A DNA stretch of 64,000 nt. Source: NP936 sp002726085 (GTDB lineage Bacteria > Acidobacteriota > Vicinamibacteria > Vicinamibacterales > UBA8438). Position 1 is the stretch's first letter. Each line of letters begins with the position of its first letter. Shown here one piece after another: positions 44,101 to 52,450 of the stretch. The translations under genes and the position numbers were made by a program. The notes under the pieces were generated by a model. That model did not search any database, was not told the DNA's origin, and worked only from the letters and a program-made list of their open reading frames with translations. Location of the stretch: assembly GCA_036012905.1 (NCBI GenBank), contig DASCQF010000138.1:1-64000 (forward strand), written 5' to 3'.

Positions 44101-44336
44101 ACACCGGACGCAACACGCTCGAGGGTCCTGGATTCGCGAACGTCAATCTCGCGCTGCTGAAGGGCGTGGCCCTCAGCGACGCGGCCCGGGTCCAACTGCG
44201 GCTCGAGGCATTCAACCTGTTCAATCGCACAAACCTCGACCTACCCGACGCCTTCCTCGGGTCGCCGACCTTTGGGCAGATCCGCTCGGCGCGGCCGGCC
44301 CGCCGGCTGCAGCTGGGGCTGAAACTCATGTTTTAG
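41160..44336 (+). CDS. TonB-dependent receptor, Oar-like with CarboxypepD_reg N-terminus
   Basis: 1058 residues from GTG 41160, six bases after AGGAG. A signal peptide (LFFCMVTLCLASTVAAQ) is followed by a carboxypeptidase-regulatory-like domain (IRGTLSSASGSGIPRA to about residue 105). A plug domain follows (NLPLDGRNFLEL, VNGAREGANAYLLDGAYN, GRHAGAQVNVITKSGSN). Then comes a large beta-barrel with the LPFGRNGRF and QSGRPFTVG patterns, and it ends in the aromatic residue required for outer-membrane insertion (GLKLMF). These receptors, abundant in Acidobacteria, import oligosaccharides, peptides or metal chelates. The ligand is unknown and no TonB, ExbB or ExbD gene is in the window. Confidence 0.93.
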   Translation: MIKRVLFFCMVTLCLASTVAAQTHLGAIRGTLSSASGSGIPRAPFTLIDETTNLTRSGITGSDGRFSLTQLEPGSYRVEIAAPGYKTTIRRATLQVNQQLQLDLVLELGTLTEEVVVTAPDLTVNREPNGLSIVIDNVQLTNLPLDGRNFLELSLLAPGAVPAAQGSAGSVRGAFTLNVNGAREGANAYLLDGAYNVDPKLNTVAVRPPVDAIDEFRLLTSSYDAAFGRHAGAQVNVITKSGSNQLHGTVYEFFRNDALNAANFFAPRNEPDPTLERNQFGLSLGGPIVTDRTFFFVDYEGTRLTEGITRVTTVPTLAERQGDFSNSLFPAPVIPGTQFPFPNDQIPAPFQDPIGAAIAALYPLPNRDAPGGNFVSSPEFTDRNDQVDLRVDHRLGAGSSLTVRYSLRDRELFEPFSGVGFAEVPGFGTNVPQRSQNLLTSNTQVLSPSLVNDIRVSYTRVSAGAFHENTGLSLNEQVGLPELSDNTRDFGLSFITVTGFSPLGDEFNNPQQSTTNTVQAIDTMTYARGRHLLKFGADLQFTRQDAFRDVQSRGLLTFSSFPPFFTGNALADLLLGLPLVTGGARLDNQQQLRTESYNLFLQDSVQIGSNLTVSAGLRYEFSSPPVDADNRANVYDPATQSLVPVGSAGIPRSGYEADRNNVAPRIGAAWTLNDARTVVRGGWGVYYDQSALAPGEGLYFNSPFFDFNLFFPLPGLPLTLADPFPSFFPVALPPSALTFQRDLQTPYLQHWNAAVQQELGPGRSVEIAYVGSRGRNLLRGRDINQADADPSPVNLRPVPQFADIVSLESTGRSRYHALQLKAEQRLRSGLSLLAAYTLGQSEDDVSDFFSSSGDPNFPQDSNNPDAEFGRSNFDVRHRFSLSFSYDLPFGRNGRFATGDGGFAALLSDWQVAGVVTLQSGRPFTVGLLPAIDNSNTGRAALGFGSNDRPNQTGSPALSDASVERWFDTEAFVFPAFGSFGNTGRNTLEGPGFANVNLALLKGVALSDAARVQLRLEAFNLFNRTNLDLPDAFLGSPTFGQIRSARPARRLQLGLKLMF

Positions 44337-44358
44337 AGCGAGACGGCTCTCAGGAATT

Positions 44359-45588
44359 ATGACTGCAGCCTCGGGGGAAGCCACGGCGTCTAACATGCAA
44401 GACACGGTTGCGCCGGTCGTCGAACAGGACGTGATGACGCCGTTCGACTTTCAGCCTCGCACACGTCTGGTGTACGGGTACGGGGTCGTTGGTCGCCTGG
44501 GCGCCCTCGCCGCCGAGTTGGGTTTCAGGCGGCCGCTCCTGGTGGCCGACCTTGGACTGGTCGCCGCCGGGCATGTCGCGCGCGCCGAGCGACACCTGGT
44601 CGATGCGGGTCTCAATGTGGCGTATTTCAACGACTTCGACGTCAACCCCGACACGACGATGGTCGATGCTGGCTGCAGCGTGGCACGACGCGACGACATC
44701 GACAGCATCATCGGGCTGGGCGGCGGTAGCTCCTTGGACTGCGCCAAAGGCATCAACCTGCTGCTGACCAACGGCGGCCGCATGGAAGACTATCGGGGTT
44801 ACGGCAAGGCGTCGCGCCCGATGTTACCGATGATCGGTGTCCCGACGACCGCGGGCACCGGCAGCGAGGCCCAGAGCTACGCAGTCATCGCAGACGCCAC
44901 CACCCACATGAAGATGGCCTGCGGCGACCCGAAGGCCGCGTTCGGTGTAGCAATCCTCGACCCGGAACTGACCCTCTCACAGCCAGCTTCCGTCACCGCG
45001 ACGTCTGGGTTCGATGCGATCGCGCATGCGGTGGAAAGCGCGGTGACTACCCGCCGAACGGCGATGTCAGACTGCTTCGCGCGCGAAGCATGGCGGCTGT
45101 TGAACGGCAGCTTCGAGAGGGTGCTCGACCGGCCCGATGACCTCAACGCCCGTGCTGCCATGCACCTCGGCGCGTTCTACGGCGGGCTGGCAATCGAACA
45201 GTCGATGCTTGGCGCAGCGCACGCCTGTGCCAACCCGCTCACGGCGCGTCACCAGATCACGCATGGGGTGGCGTTGGCGATTCTGCTCCCCCACGTCGTG
45301 CGCTGGAACAGCGCCGCGGTCGCGCCACTCTACCGACGGTTGCTCCCGCCCACAATCGATGATGATGATGACGATACGGGTGCCGGCGATCCGGGTGAAC
45401 GCCTGGCCACGCGCCTGCGTGCACTCGCCAGCCATGCCGGTCTGCCGCACCAACTCCGCACGGAGGGTGTCGTCCTGGACGATCTGCCACAGCTGGCCAA
45501 CGACGCCGCTCAGCAGTGGACCGGCACGTTCAACCCCAGGCCGTTGACCGCAACCGACGCACGAGAGGTTTACCGATGCGCTTTCTGA
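44359..45588 (+). CDS. Iron-containing alcohol dehydrogenase
   Basis: 409 residues; AGGAA precedes the ATG. The group III dehydrogenase motifs are GLGGGSSLDCAKGI, GVPTTAGTGSEAQ and the metal ligands in SGFDAIAHAVES, AHACANPLTARHQITHGVA. It reduces or oxidises an alcohol with NAD(P). The substrate is unknown. A run of five or more Asp (GAT/GAC repeat at 45357-45375) lies in a surface loop near residue 335 and could vary by slippage. The next gene starts 13 bases before this one ends. Confidence 0.92.
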   Translation: MTAASGEATASNMQDTVAPVVEQDVMTPFDFQPRTRLVYGYGVVGRLGALAAELGFRRPLLVADLGLVAAGHVARAERHLVDAGLNVAYFNDFDVNPDTTMVDAGCSVARRDDIDSIIGLGGGSSLDCAKGINLLLTNGGRMEDYRGYGKASRPMLPMIGVPTTAGTGSEAQSYAVIADATTHMKMACGDPKAAFGVAILDPELTLSQPASVTATSGFDAIAHAVESAVTTRRTAMSDCFAREAWRLLNGSFERVLDRPDDLNARAAMHLGAFYGGLAIEQSMLGAAHACANPLTARHQITHGVALAILLPHVVRWNSAAVAPLYRRLLPPTIDDDDDDTGAGDPGERLATRLRALASHAGLPHQLRTEGVVLDDLPQLANDAAQQWTGTFNPRPLTATDAREVYRCAF

Positions 45589-46724
45589 AGACGACCGTGC
45601 CATTGCCGGTGCTCGTGGCAATGCTGCTAGCGGCGCCGGCCACTGGCCAAAATGCGACACCGGACATCGCCACAACCGCCCCAGCGGACGCCTGGCGGCA
45701 GTTCCGGGGCAACCCATCGCTGACTGGAGTGTCCGAGGCGATCTTGCCTAAAGAGTTGACTTTGCTATGGACCTACGAGGCCGACGAGGCGATCGACTCG
45801 TCGGCGGCGATCGCCGACGGCATGGTATATGTCGGCACCTATGCGGGCACATTGATCGCGCTGGACCTGGAAACAGGCGCAGAGCGCTGGACCTACTCAA
45901 CTGGCGATCTGGGTATCGGCGAATCGTCGCCGGCAGTGGCCGGCGACCTGGTCTTCATCGGCGATCTGGGTGGCGTCTTCCATGCCGTCGACACCCAGAC
46001 CGGTGCCGCCCGGTGGACCTTCGAGACGATGGGCGAGATCAAGTCGTCGCCGGTGATTCTCGGCGACCAGGTGCTGATCGGTTCCTATGATGGCTATCTG
46101 TATGCGCTGGCGACTGCCGATGGGGCCCTGAAGTGGAAGTACGAGACGCTCAACTACGTGCACGCTACGCCCGCGATTTGGAACGGCGTCGCGTATTTCG
46201 GCGGATGTGACGAACTGTTTCACGGGGTCCGCGTCAGCGACGGCACCGAGGTGGTCAGTCTGTCGGCGGGAGCCTACACCGCGGCGTCTCCCGTCATCAC
46301 CGACGGCAAGGTCTTCTTCGGCACGTTCGACAACGAGGTGCTGGGGCTCGACCTTGCCACACAGGAACCGATCTGGCACTACGAACACCCGCAACGGCAC
46401 TTCCCGTTCTATTCCTCCGCGCTGGCGGTGGACGGCACGATTGTCATCGGCGGACGCGACAAGATGGTGCACGCCATCGACGAACGGACCGGCGAGGCGC
46501 GGTGGACCTTCATGACCCGGGCACGGGTCGATTCGTCGCCCGTGGCGAGCGGTGGCCGCGTCTACGCCGGCTCGAGCGACGGGCGGCTGTACGTGCTCGA
46601 CCTGGCGACCGGCGAGAAGCTGTGGGAATTCGACACGGCGGCGCCGCTGGTGGCGTCACCGGCGATCGCCGAGGGCCGGCTGGTCATCGGGTCAGAGGAC
46701 GGCGTGCTGTATTGCTTTGGGTGA
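45576..46724 (+). CDS. Exported PQQ-like beta-propeller protein (third)
   Basis: 382 residues from ATG 45576, overlapping the dehydrogenase by 13 bases, with GAGAGG upstream. A signal peptide (TVPLPVLVAMLLAAPATGQ) leads to a seven- to eight-bladed propeller in which nearly every blade has the form ETGAERWTYS or ATGEKLWEFD. It is smaller and more regular than the pair at 10656-14350 and closer to BamB. The overlap with an alcohol dehydrogenase hints at a shared pathway, but the two proteins would lie in different compartments. Confidence 0.88.
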   Translation: MRFLKTTVPLPVLVAMLLAAPATGQNATPDIATTAPADAWRQFRGNPSLTGVSEAILPKELTLLWTYEADEAIDSSAAIADGMVYVGTYAGTLIALDLETGAERWTYSTGDLGIGESSPAVAGDLVFIGDLGGVFHAVDTQTGAARWTFETMGEIKSSPVILGDQVLIGSYDGYLYALATADGALKWKYETLNYVHATPAIWNGVAYFGGCDELFHGVRVSDGTEVVSLSAGAYTAASPVITDGKVFFGTFDNEVLGLDLATQEPIWHYEHPQRHFPFYSSALAVDGTIVIGGRDKMVHAIDERTGEARWTFMTRARVDSSPVASGGRVYAGSSDGRLYVLDLATGEKLWEFDTAAPLVASPAIAEGRLVIGSEDGVLYCFG

Positions 46725-46732
46725 TCACCCTA

Positions 46733-46903
<171 letters not shown>

Positions 46904-46943
46904 AAGCCCCCGAAGGAGACAGGAGAAGGCGGTAGCGCTCGTG

Positions 46944-46949
46944 TATAGT
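46944..46949 (+). promoter_or_regulatory. Candidate -10 box giving a leaderless start
   Basis: TATAGT lies seven bases before the ATG at 46957, with no ribosome binding site in between. Transcription would begin at the start codon of the radical SAM gene, the first of the aromatic cassette. Confidence 0.45.
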
Positions 46950-46956
46950 GAAATCG

Positions 46957-48288
46957 ATGAGTGACACCGGGCGGACCGCGGCGGCCGAGAAGACCGGCGT
47001 GGGCAGCCACTTCATCGCCAACTATCCCCCGTTTTCGCTGTGGACACACGAAGCCGTCGAAACCGACGCCAAGCCGGCGCTTGCCCATCGTCCAGCCGAC
47101 GTCCCGCTCGGGCTGTATCTCCACATCCCGTTCTGTCGTAAGCGCTGTCATTTCTGCTACTACCGTGTCTACACCGACAGGAACGCGAGCGAGGTGGCGG
47201 AGTATCTGGATCTCCTGGGCCGCGAATGGGAGCTCTACGCCACGCAGCCGGCAGTTGCCGGCCGGCCGCTGCGGTTCGTCTACTTCGGTGGCGGGACCCC
47301 GTCGTTCCTATCAGTGCGCCAGTTGCAGGGTTTGATCGACCGCCTGTCGTGCGTCACTCCGTGGACCGACGCCGATGAAATCACTTTCGAGTGCGAGCCC
47401 GGCACCCTGACCGAGCCGAAGTTGGCCGCCATTCGCGAAATGGGCATCACCCGGCTCAGTCTGGGACTCGAACACTTCGACGACCAGGTGCTCGAGTTCA
47501 ATGGCCGCGCCCACCGCTCGGCCGAAATCTTTCGCGCATACACGTTCGCCCAGTCGCTCGACTTCCCGCAAGTGAACATCGACCTGATCGCCGGCATGCT
47601 GGGCGACACCGACGAGAAGTGGCGTGCCGCGGTCGACCAGACGATTGAGCTCAGCCCTGACAGCGTGACGATCTACCAGATGGAGCTGCCGTTCAATACG
47701 ACGATCAGCAGCGACCTGCTGACCGGCACGGGGCGATTCACCGACACGGTGGCTGACTGGCCGACCAAGCGTCGTTGGGTTCGGGAAGCCTTCGAGACGC
47801 TCGAGCAAACCGGCTATACGGTTGTCAGCGCCTACACCGCAGTCAAGGACCCGGCGACCACCCGGTTCGTCTATCGGGACCAGCTCTGGCAGGGCGCGGA
47901 CCTCGCGGCCCTGGGAGTCGCCTCGTTCGGGCATGTCAACGGCGTCCACATGCAGAACCTCGACACTTGGAGACCGTATGCGGCCGCTGTCCAGCGCGGT
48001 GAAATCCCCCTGAACCGCGCCTTTCGGCCGAGCGACGAGGAACGGCTCATCCGGGAGCTCGTGTTGCAGCTCAAACTGGGGTCGGTCCGGCCGGCGTATT
48101 TCCAGGGCAAGTACGGCGTCGACGTGCTCGAGCGCTTTGCCGGCGCGTTGGCGTCGCTCCGGGACGACGGCTATCTCATGGCGGCCGACGCCGGTCAGAT
48201 CGCATTGACCCGCGACGGGTTACTGCAGGTGGACGGCCTCTTGCCCCGGTTCTTCCTACCCGAGCACACCAATCTCAGGTATACCTAA
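46957..48288 (+). CDS. Radical SAM enzyme, HemN/HemW (coproporphyrinogen oxidase-like) family
   Basis: 443 residues. The 4Fe-4S/SAM site is YLHIPFCRKRCHFCYY (Cx3Cx2C), followed by FVYFGGGTPSFLS, a strand with ECEPGTLTEPKL, and RLSLGLEHFDDQVLEFNGR. A C-terminal HemN-like domain with LKLGSVRPAYF closes it. True HemW has a further Cys after the cluster motif (CxxxCxxCxF), while here two Tyr follow. Rather than haem synthesis, it may do a different radical step in the neighbouring cassette. The cofactor is clear, the substrate is not. Confidence 0.85.
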   Translation: MSDTGRTAAAEKTGVGSHFIANYPPFSLWTHEAVETDAKPALAHRPADVPLGLYLHIPFCRKRCHFCYYRVYTDRNASEVAEYLDLLGREWELYATQPAVAGRPLRFVYFGGGTPSFLSVRQLQGLIDRLSCVTPWTDADEITFECEPGTLTEPKLAAIREMGITRLSLGLEHFDDQVLEFNGRAHRSAEIFRAYTFAQSLDFPQVNIDLIAGMLGDTDEKWRAAVDQTIELSPDSVTIYQMELPFNTTISSDLLTGTGRFTDTVADWPTKRRWVREAFETLEQTGYTVVSAYTAVKDPATTRFVYRDQLWQGADLAALGVASFGHVNGVHMQNLDTWRPYAAAVQRGEIPLNRAFRPSDEERLIRELVLQLKLGSVRPAYFQGKYGVDVLERFAGALASLRDDGYLMAADAGQIALTRDGLLQVDGLLPRFFLPEHTNLRYT

Positions 48289-48300
48289 AACCCGACCGCT

Positions 48301-48352
48301 TCCAGGAGGCAGGAGGCCGGAGACAGGAGAAGCCGGAGGGCTTCGCCGCGTA
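48301..48352 (-). repeat. Purine-rich GGAGACAGGAG repeat with hairpin
   Basis: GGAGGCAGGAGGCCGGAGACAG is followed by GAAGCCGGAGGGCTTCGCC. It is the reverse complement, with few changes, of the right arm of the repeat at 8393-8452. Related shorter pieces lie at 46915-46930 and 49126-49157. Confidence 0.65.
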
Positions 48353-48386
48353 TTGCAGCAACCTGCCCATCGCCCATCCGTACCCG

Positions 48387-48980
48387 ATGGCCAAGTCGAC
48401 CCGATCCACCCACAAGACACGTGTCCGGCGCCCGACGACGTGCCGGTCCTCGTCACGCGACACGCTCTATCCACTCGATGTCGTGTATCGGCGAGCGGGC
48501 GTCGAAATGCCGGCCATGCGGATCGTGGCACCAGACGAGATCCCGCTGCCATATCGCTCGCTGCTGGTGCACGAGACCGACATGACGATCACCCTCGAGC
48601 GTCATTTCGGTGGCCCGGTGGCCCTGCGCGCCCTGTCGACCTTTAGGAGCGGCGCCTGGTATTTCCGCCGAGTCCTTCTGGTGCAGGAGTATTCCGGACG
48701 TCCGGTCGAGATGGGCGCCATCCGGATAAAGCTGGAGGCGTTCGGCGCCCGGCTGAAGAAAGAAATTCTGCGGAACGAGATACCGCTCGGTCGCATTCTG
48801 CGAGACAGCGGCTTCAAGTATGTCAGTCACGCCATGGCCTTCCTCGCCATCATGCCCAACCCGGAGATGATGGGAGTCTTCTGGATGAGGGAGCCGAAGA
48901 CCTTGTACGGCCGGCGCACGGAGATCGTGCGAGACGGCACGAAGATTTGCGATATTGTCGAGGTGCTGCCGCTCGTGTAG
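48387..48980 (+). CDS. Chorismate-lyase-like protein (DUF98 family)
   Basis: 197 residues. After a basic, poorly conserved N-terminus, the domain reads LPYRSLLVHETDMTITLERHFG, FRRVLLVQEYSGRPVEMGAIRI, LGRILRDSG and ends VLPLV. This is the pattern of the chorismate pyruvate-lyase/DUF98 fold, whose members release 4-hydroxybenzoate from chorismate. The conserved Arg and Glu after the SGRPVE turn are present. Residues needed for catalysis are not all certain. A second Met at codon 42 could be the true start. It lies between the radical SAM gene and the flavoprotein gene in a same-strand cassette. Confidence 0.7.
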   Translation: MAKSTRSTHKTRVRRPTTCRSSSRDTLYPLDVVYRRAGVEMPAMRIVAPDEIPLPYRSLLVHETDMTITLERHFGGPVALRALSTFRSGAWYFRRVLLVQEYSGRPVEMGAIRIKLEAFGARLKKEILRNEIPLGRILRDSGFKYVSHAMAFLAIMPNPEMMGVFWMREPKTLYGRRTEIVRDGTKICDIVEVLPLV

Positions 48981-49086
48981 GTTTTCGGGCGGGGCATCCC
49001 GTCTGGCTGCGTTGCTTCCTCGGTCACAGCCCGCCTGGCTGCTCCCTCGTTACGCCTGACCAGCCTGGCGCCGCGCTCCGAAAACC
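48980..49086 (+). repeat. Arm-and-core intergenic element, copy B
   Basis: Arms GGTTTTCGG (48980-48988) and CCGAAAACC (49078-49086) are perfect complements. The core contains CGGGGCATCCC, GCGTTGCTTCCTCGGTC and GGCTGCTCCCTCG. The first arm base is the last base of the preceding stop codon. Confidence 0.8.
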
Positions 49087-49177
49087 GACTTTCGGGGCTT
49101 CCAAGCAACGTGCGGTACTCGGCAGGAGGTAGAACAGGAGGAAGCTGGAAGGCTATGCCAGCATTCTTGTCTGAAAC

Positions 49178-50428
49178 ATGATGTCTTCTCCCAGCTACGA
49201 CGCGATTGTCATCGGCGGTGGACCGGCAGGCGCCACCACAGCGACCGTGCTCGCGCAGCACGGGCGGCGGGTGCTGCTCCTGGAGCGCGAGTCGTTTCCC
49301 CGGTATCACATCGGCGAGTCGCTGATGCCCTACACGTGGTTTAGCTTCGAGCGGCTGGGGGTGCTCGACTGGCTGAAGCAGTCTGGTAGCCCGATCAAGC
49401 ACAGCGTCCAGTTTGTCTCGACCAGCGGGAAGATCTCGCAGCCGTTCTATTTTTTCGAGACGATCAAGCACGAGTGCGCCAGCACGTGGCAGATCCTGCG
49501 CAGCGACTTCGACAAGATGATGCTGGAGAACGCTGCCGCCAAGGGCGCGGAGGTGCGCCAGGGTGCTACGGTGCGGGATGTGCTGATGGAGGGTGACCGT
49601 GTGGTCGGCGTGGAGGCGGACATCGCTGGCAGCGACCGTGAGACGCACCGTGCAAAGGTCGTCGTCGACGCCACCGGTCGCGACACTCTTATGGCCAGCC
49701 GGCTCGGATGGAAACGCCGCGATCCTGACCTGAACAAGATCGCTATCTTCACCTATTTTGCAGGCGCGATGCGAGATCCCGGTCTTGACGAAGGCGCCAC
49801 AACCGTCGCCTACATCCCGGACAAGGGCTGGTTCTGGTATATCCCGCTCGCGAACGACACCATCAGCGTCGGCGTCGTGGCGGAGCACGACTATCTGTAT
49901 CGCGAGACGCGCGACCCCGAGATGATCTTTCAGCGCGAGGCGAAGGGGTGCCGCTGGATCCGCGAGCATCTGGCACCAGGCACCCACCAGGGGCCGATGC
50001 GGGTGACCGGCGAATTCGGCTATCACGCGACCGCCGCAGCCGGAGACGGATTCTGTCTTGTCGGGGACGCCTTCTCGTTTCTCGACCCGGTGTTCTCGTC
50101 GGGCGTGTTCCTCGCGCTCAAGAGCGGCGAGCTGGCCGCCGACGCGATTCACGCCGCGCTGGACGACGGTGATGTCACGGCGACGGCGTTCGACGACTAC
50201 GCCCGCGAGATACGCCACACGCTCGACAGCTTCCGCCAGATTGTCATGGCGTTCTACGACCAGACGTTCAGCTTCGGTGCGTTTATCGGCGCACACCCCG
50301 ATCTGCAGCCGCTGCTGGTCGACGCGCTGGTCGGCAACGTTTCTGGCGGTCTGCAGCCACTGCTGGACGCGCTCGGAACGTTCTTGCAACGCACGGACCG
50401 GCGACCCGCCGATGCGATGAGCCCATGA
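49178..50428 (+). CDS. FAD-dependent oxidoreductase, flavin halogenase-like
   Basis: 416 residues. The FAD-binding motif is AIVIGGGPAGATTATVLAQ, with ERESFPRYHIGESLMP next, typical of the tryptophan/phenol halogenase superfamily. GWFWYIPL supplies the WxWxIP motif used to recognise flavin halogenases. The C-terminal GDAFSFLDPVFSSGVFLA is as in CmlS-like members. Some relatives with these motifs do not halogenate, so the reaction is unproven. In context it could chlorinate or hydroxylate the aromatic acid made by the neighbouring chorismate-lyase-like enzyme. A flavin reductase is not visible in the window. Confidence 0.82.
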   Translation: MMSSPSYDAIVIGGGPAGATTATVLAQHGRRVLLLERESFPRYHIGESLMPYTWFSFERLGVLDWLKQSGSPIKHSVQFVSTSGKISQPFYFFETIKHECASTWQILRSDFDKMMLENAAAKGAEVRQGATVRDVLMEGDRVVGVEADIAGSDRETHRAKVVVDATGRDTLMASRLGWKRRDPDLNKIAIFTYFAGAMRDPGLDEGATTVAYIPDKGWFWYIPLANDTISVGVVAEHDYLYRETRDPEMIFQREAKGCRWIREHLAPGTHQGPMRVTGEFGYHATAAAGDGFCLVGDAFSFLDPVFSSGVFLALKSGELAADAIHAALDDGDVTATAFDDYAREIRHTLDSFRQIVMAFYDQTFSFGAFIGAHPDLQPLLVDALVGNVSGGLQPLLDALGTFLQRTDRRPADAMSP

Positions 50429-50454
50429 GGCTCTAAGCAGGGTCCCCGCGCAGC

Positions 50455-50601
50455 GCCCGCGGGGGGTTCGGGGCGCAGCCCCGTCAGCCGGCCGCGTGAC
50501 CACCGTCGCCGGCAGGGCGCGCACGGCGCGCCTCGCGGGGGCGGCGTGGGGCGATGGGGCCCCACAAGCCCCCGCGGGGGTTCGGGGCACAGCCCCGTCT
50601 G
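50455..50601. repeat. Direct GC-rich hairpin repeats
   Basis: Two near-identical units, each CCCGCGGGGG followed by TTCGGGGC(G/A)CAGCCCCGTC, end at about 50484 and 50599. Each unit contains a GGGGC/GCCCC stem. The second ends just before the ATG at 50605, so it may affect translation of the thioesterase gene. Nothing coding is seen between them. Confidence 0.6.
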
Positions 50602-50604
50602 AAA

Positions 50605-51054
50605 ATGACACCACTCACTGAATTCCGGCTCACACGTCGCGTGCAGTTCTACGAGACCGACGCGGCCGGCATCGTACACTTCAGCGTCTTCTTCCGGTAT
50701 CTGGAGGAAGCGGAGCACGCGATGTGGCGCGCTGCCGGTCTCAGCATCGCGGCCCCGGGTGCCCCCATCGGCTTCCCACGGGTGGCGACGAGCTTCGACT
50801 TCCTCAAGCCACTGCGGTTCGAGGACGAATTCGACGTCTGGCTGCGAGTGACCGGCAAGACGCCAAAGACGCTTTCCTACAGTGCAACGGTCGAGAAAGA
50901 CGGCACGACGGTGGCGCGCGGTAGTCTGACCATCGCCTGCGTGCGCAAGCGCCCCGGTGAGCCGATGCGTGGCACCGAGATCCCGGCCGACATCGCTGAC
51001 CGATTCGCGGTCGCGCCCGTCAAGCCGAATGGACAGGACGGAGCGGACCACTGA
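50605..51054 (+). CDS. Hot-dog acyl-CoA thioesterase (4-hydroxybenzoyl-CoA thioesterase type)
   Basis: 149 residues with the 4-HBT signature RVQFYETDAAGIVHFSVFFRYLEEAE, containing the catalytic Asp, and a second-half strand RGSLTIACVRK. It would hydrolyse an aromatic or short acyl-CoA in the cytoplasm. No ribosome binding site is seen before the ATG, where a GC-rich repeat ends. The stop shares a base with the start of the ligase gene (TGATG), so thioesterase and ligase are made together. Confidence 0.88.
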   Translation: MTPLTEFRLTRRVQFYETDAAGIVHFSVFFRYLEEAEHAMWRAAGLSIAAPGAPIGFPRVATSFDFLKPLRFEDEFDVWLRVTGKTPKTLSYSATVEKDGTTVARGSLTIACVRKRPGEPMRGTEIPADIADRFAVAPVKPNGQDGADH

Positions 51055-52400
51055 TGCCCCCAGCCCCTCCCGAAGCCGAGTGCCAATCGCGCGCGGCCCT
51101 TGTCACGCTCCAGCATCAGCGGCTCAGAGCGCTGCTCGCTGACGTCCACGGCCGCAACCGGTTCTACACGCGCAAGCTCGACGACGCCGGCGTGCGACTC
51201 GATTCGCTCCGCCTCCCAGACGATTTCAAGACGCTTCCGCTAACCACTAAACATGAGCTGGCTGCTGACCAGGACATCTCGCCGCCATGGGGCACGGTCC
51301 ACACCGAGCCGCTCGACCGCTACACTCGCTACAACCAGACCTCGTCAACGACTGGGCGGCCGTTGCGCTGGCTCGACACGAACGAAAGCTGGCAGTGGGT
51401 GCTCGACTGCTGGCAGGCGGTGTATCGTGCAGCGCGTGTGGTTGCTGCGGACCGCATCTTCTTCCCGTTCGGGTTCGGTCCGTTTCTTGGCTTCTGGTCG
51501 GCGTTCGACGCCGGTGCGCAGCTCGGGGCACTGTGCGTGCCCGGGGGCGGCATGTCGAGCCAGACCAGGCTGGGTGTGCTCGAGACGGTGCGACCGACCG
51601 TGGTCTGCTGCACCCCGACCTACGCCCTCAGGCTGGTCGAGGTGGCGCACGCCGCCCGAGGATTCGATCTCGCCAGTAGCGGGGTCCGCGTGGTCATTGT
51701 GGCCGGCGAGCCCGGTGGGAGCATCCCGGCCACGCGGGAGCGGATCGAGCAGGGTTGGGGCGCGCGGGTCATCGACCATCACGGGCTGACCGAGGTGGGT
51801 CCGGTGAGCTTCGAGTGCTGGGAATCGCCCGGTTCGCTGCATCTCAACGAGTGCGAGTTCCTGTGCGAGGTCATCGACCCGATGTCTGGCGACCCGATGC
51901 CGGATGGCGAGGCCGGAGAGCTGGTCATCACCAACCTGGGTCGCACCGCCAGCCCGGTCATTCGCTATCGCACTCGGGATGTCATCGTCCTCGGCCGCGA
52001 ACCCTGCGTGTGCGGCCGCACCCTGGCCCGAGCCGAGGGAGGCATCCTGTCGCGGGCGGACGACATGGTGTGCGTGCGTGGTGTCAATGTCTACCCGACG
52101 GCGGTCGAAGCTGTGGTCCGCCGGTTTCCCGAAGTGGCGGAATTTCGTTCGACTGTGTCGACACGCGCGACGCTCGGTTCGCTCAGGGTCGAGATTGAGC
52201 TCGAGCCGGACGCACCCGACGACACGGACGTGGCGACGCGGGTGGCCCAGGCGGTGCGCGAGGCGATGGGACTGTCAGTGCCGGTGCAGGTCGTCGAGCC
52301 CCTGACGCTGCCCCGTTTCGAGATGAAGGCGCGACGCTTCGTCGTCGCCGATGAACCCGGGAGAGGTCAGGAGTCAGAAGTCAGAAGTCAGAAGGACTAG
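51054..52400 (+). CDS. PaaK-like AMP-dependent ligase
   Basis: 448 residues of the phenylacetate-CoA ligase family. It has FYTRKLDDAGV near the start, LPLTTKHELAAD, the phosphate loop YNQTSSTTGRPL, IDHHGLTEVGPVSFEC, RYRTRDVIVLG and MVCVRGVNVYPTAVEAVV. Between YRTRD and the hinge, Cys in EPCVCGRTL may bind zinc as in some members. It would activate an aromatic acid as the adenylate or CoA ester. The C-terminal tail QESEVRSQKD is encoded by tandem AGTCAGA units (52369-52393), a repeat that has run into the gene end. Confidence 0.87.
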   Translation: MPPAPPEAECQSRAALVTLQHQRLRALLADVHGRNRFYTRKLDDAGVRLDSLRLPDDFKTLPLTTKHELAADQDISPPWGTVHTEPLDRYTRYNQTSSTTGRPLRWLDTNESWQWVLDCWQAVYRAARVVAADRIFFPFGFGPFLGFWSAFDAGAQLGALCVPGGGMSSQTRLGVLETVRPTVVCCTPTYALRLVEVAHAARGFDLASSGVRVVIVAGEPGGSIPATRERIEQGWGARVIDHHGLTEVGPVSFECWESPGSLHLNECEFLCEVIDPMSGDPMPDGEAGELVITNLGRTASPVIRYRTRDVIVLGREPCVCGRTLARAEGGILSRADDMVCVRGVNVYPTAVEAVVRRFPEVAEFRSTVSTRATLGSLRVEIELEPDAPDDTDVATRVAQAVREAMGLSVPVQVVEPLTLPRFEMKARRFVVADEPGRGQESEVRSQKD

Positions 52401-52404
52401 AGTG

Positions 52405-52421
52405 GGCGGCCTTCGGCCGCC
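52405..52421 (+). terminator. Hairpin after the PaaK-like gene
   Basis: GGCGGCC, loop TTC, GGCCGCC starts five bases after the stop. There is no T-run, so termination is uncertain, but the perfect seven-base stem is strong. Confidence 0.45.
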
Positions 52422-52450
52422 GACTTCAGGGCCTCGTGCGGGAGAATCCG

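Noticed and set aside
41667..44195. An 842-codon minus-strand frame
   Set aside because: It lies entirely opposite the TonB receptor, which has full domain support. The composition is that of antisense sequence.
45357..45375. GAT/GAC run in the iron alcohol dehydrogenase as a phase-variation switch
   Set aside because: The unit is three bases, so changes in copy number would not shift the frame.
50455..50601. CRISPR array
   Set aside because: Only two units, each a GC hairpin, with a long irregular spacer and no cas genes.
48827..50614. A 595-codon minus-strand frame
   Set aside because: It is the antisense of the flavoprotein gene and crosses an intergenic repeat.
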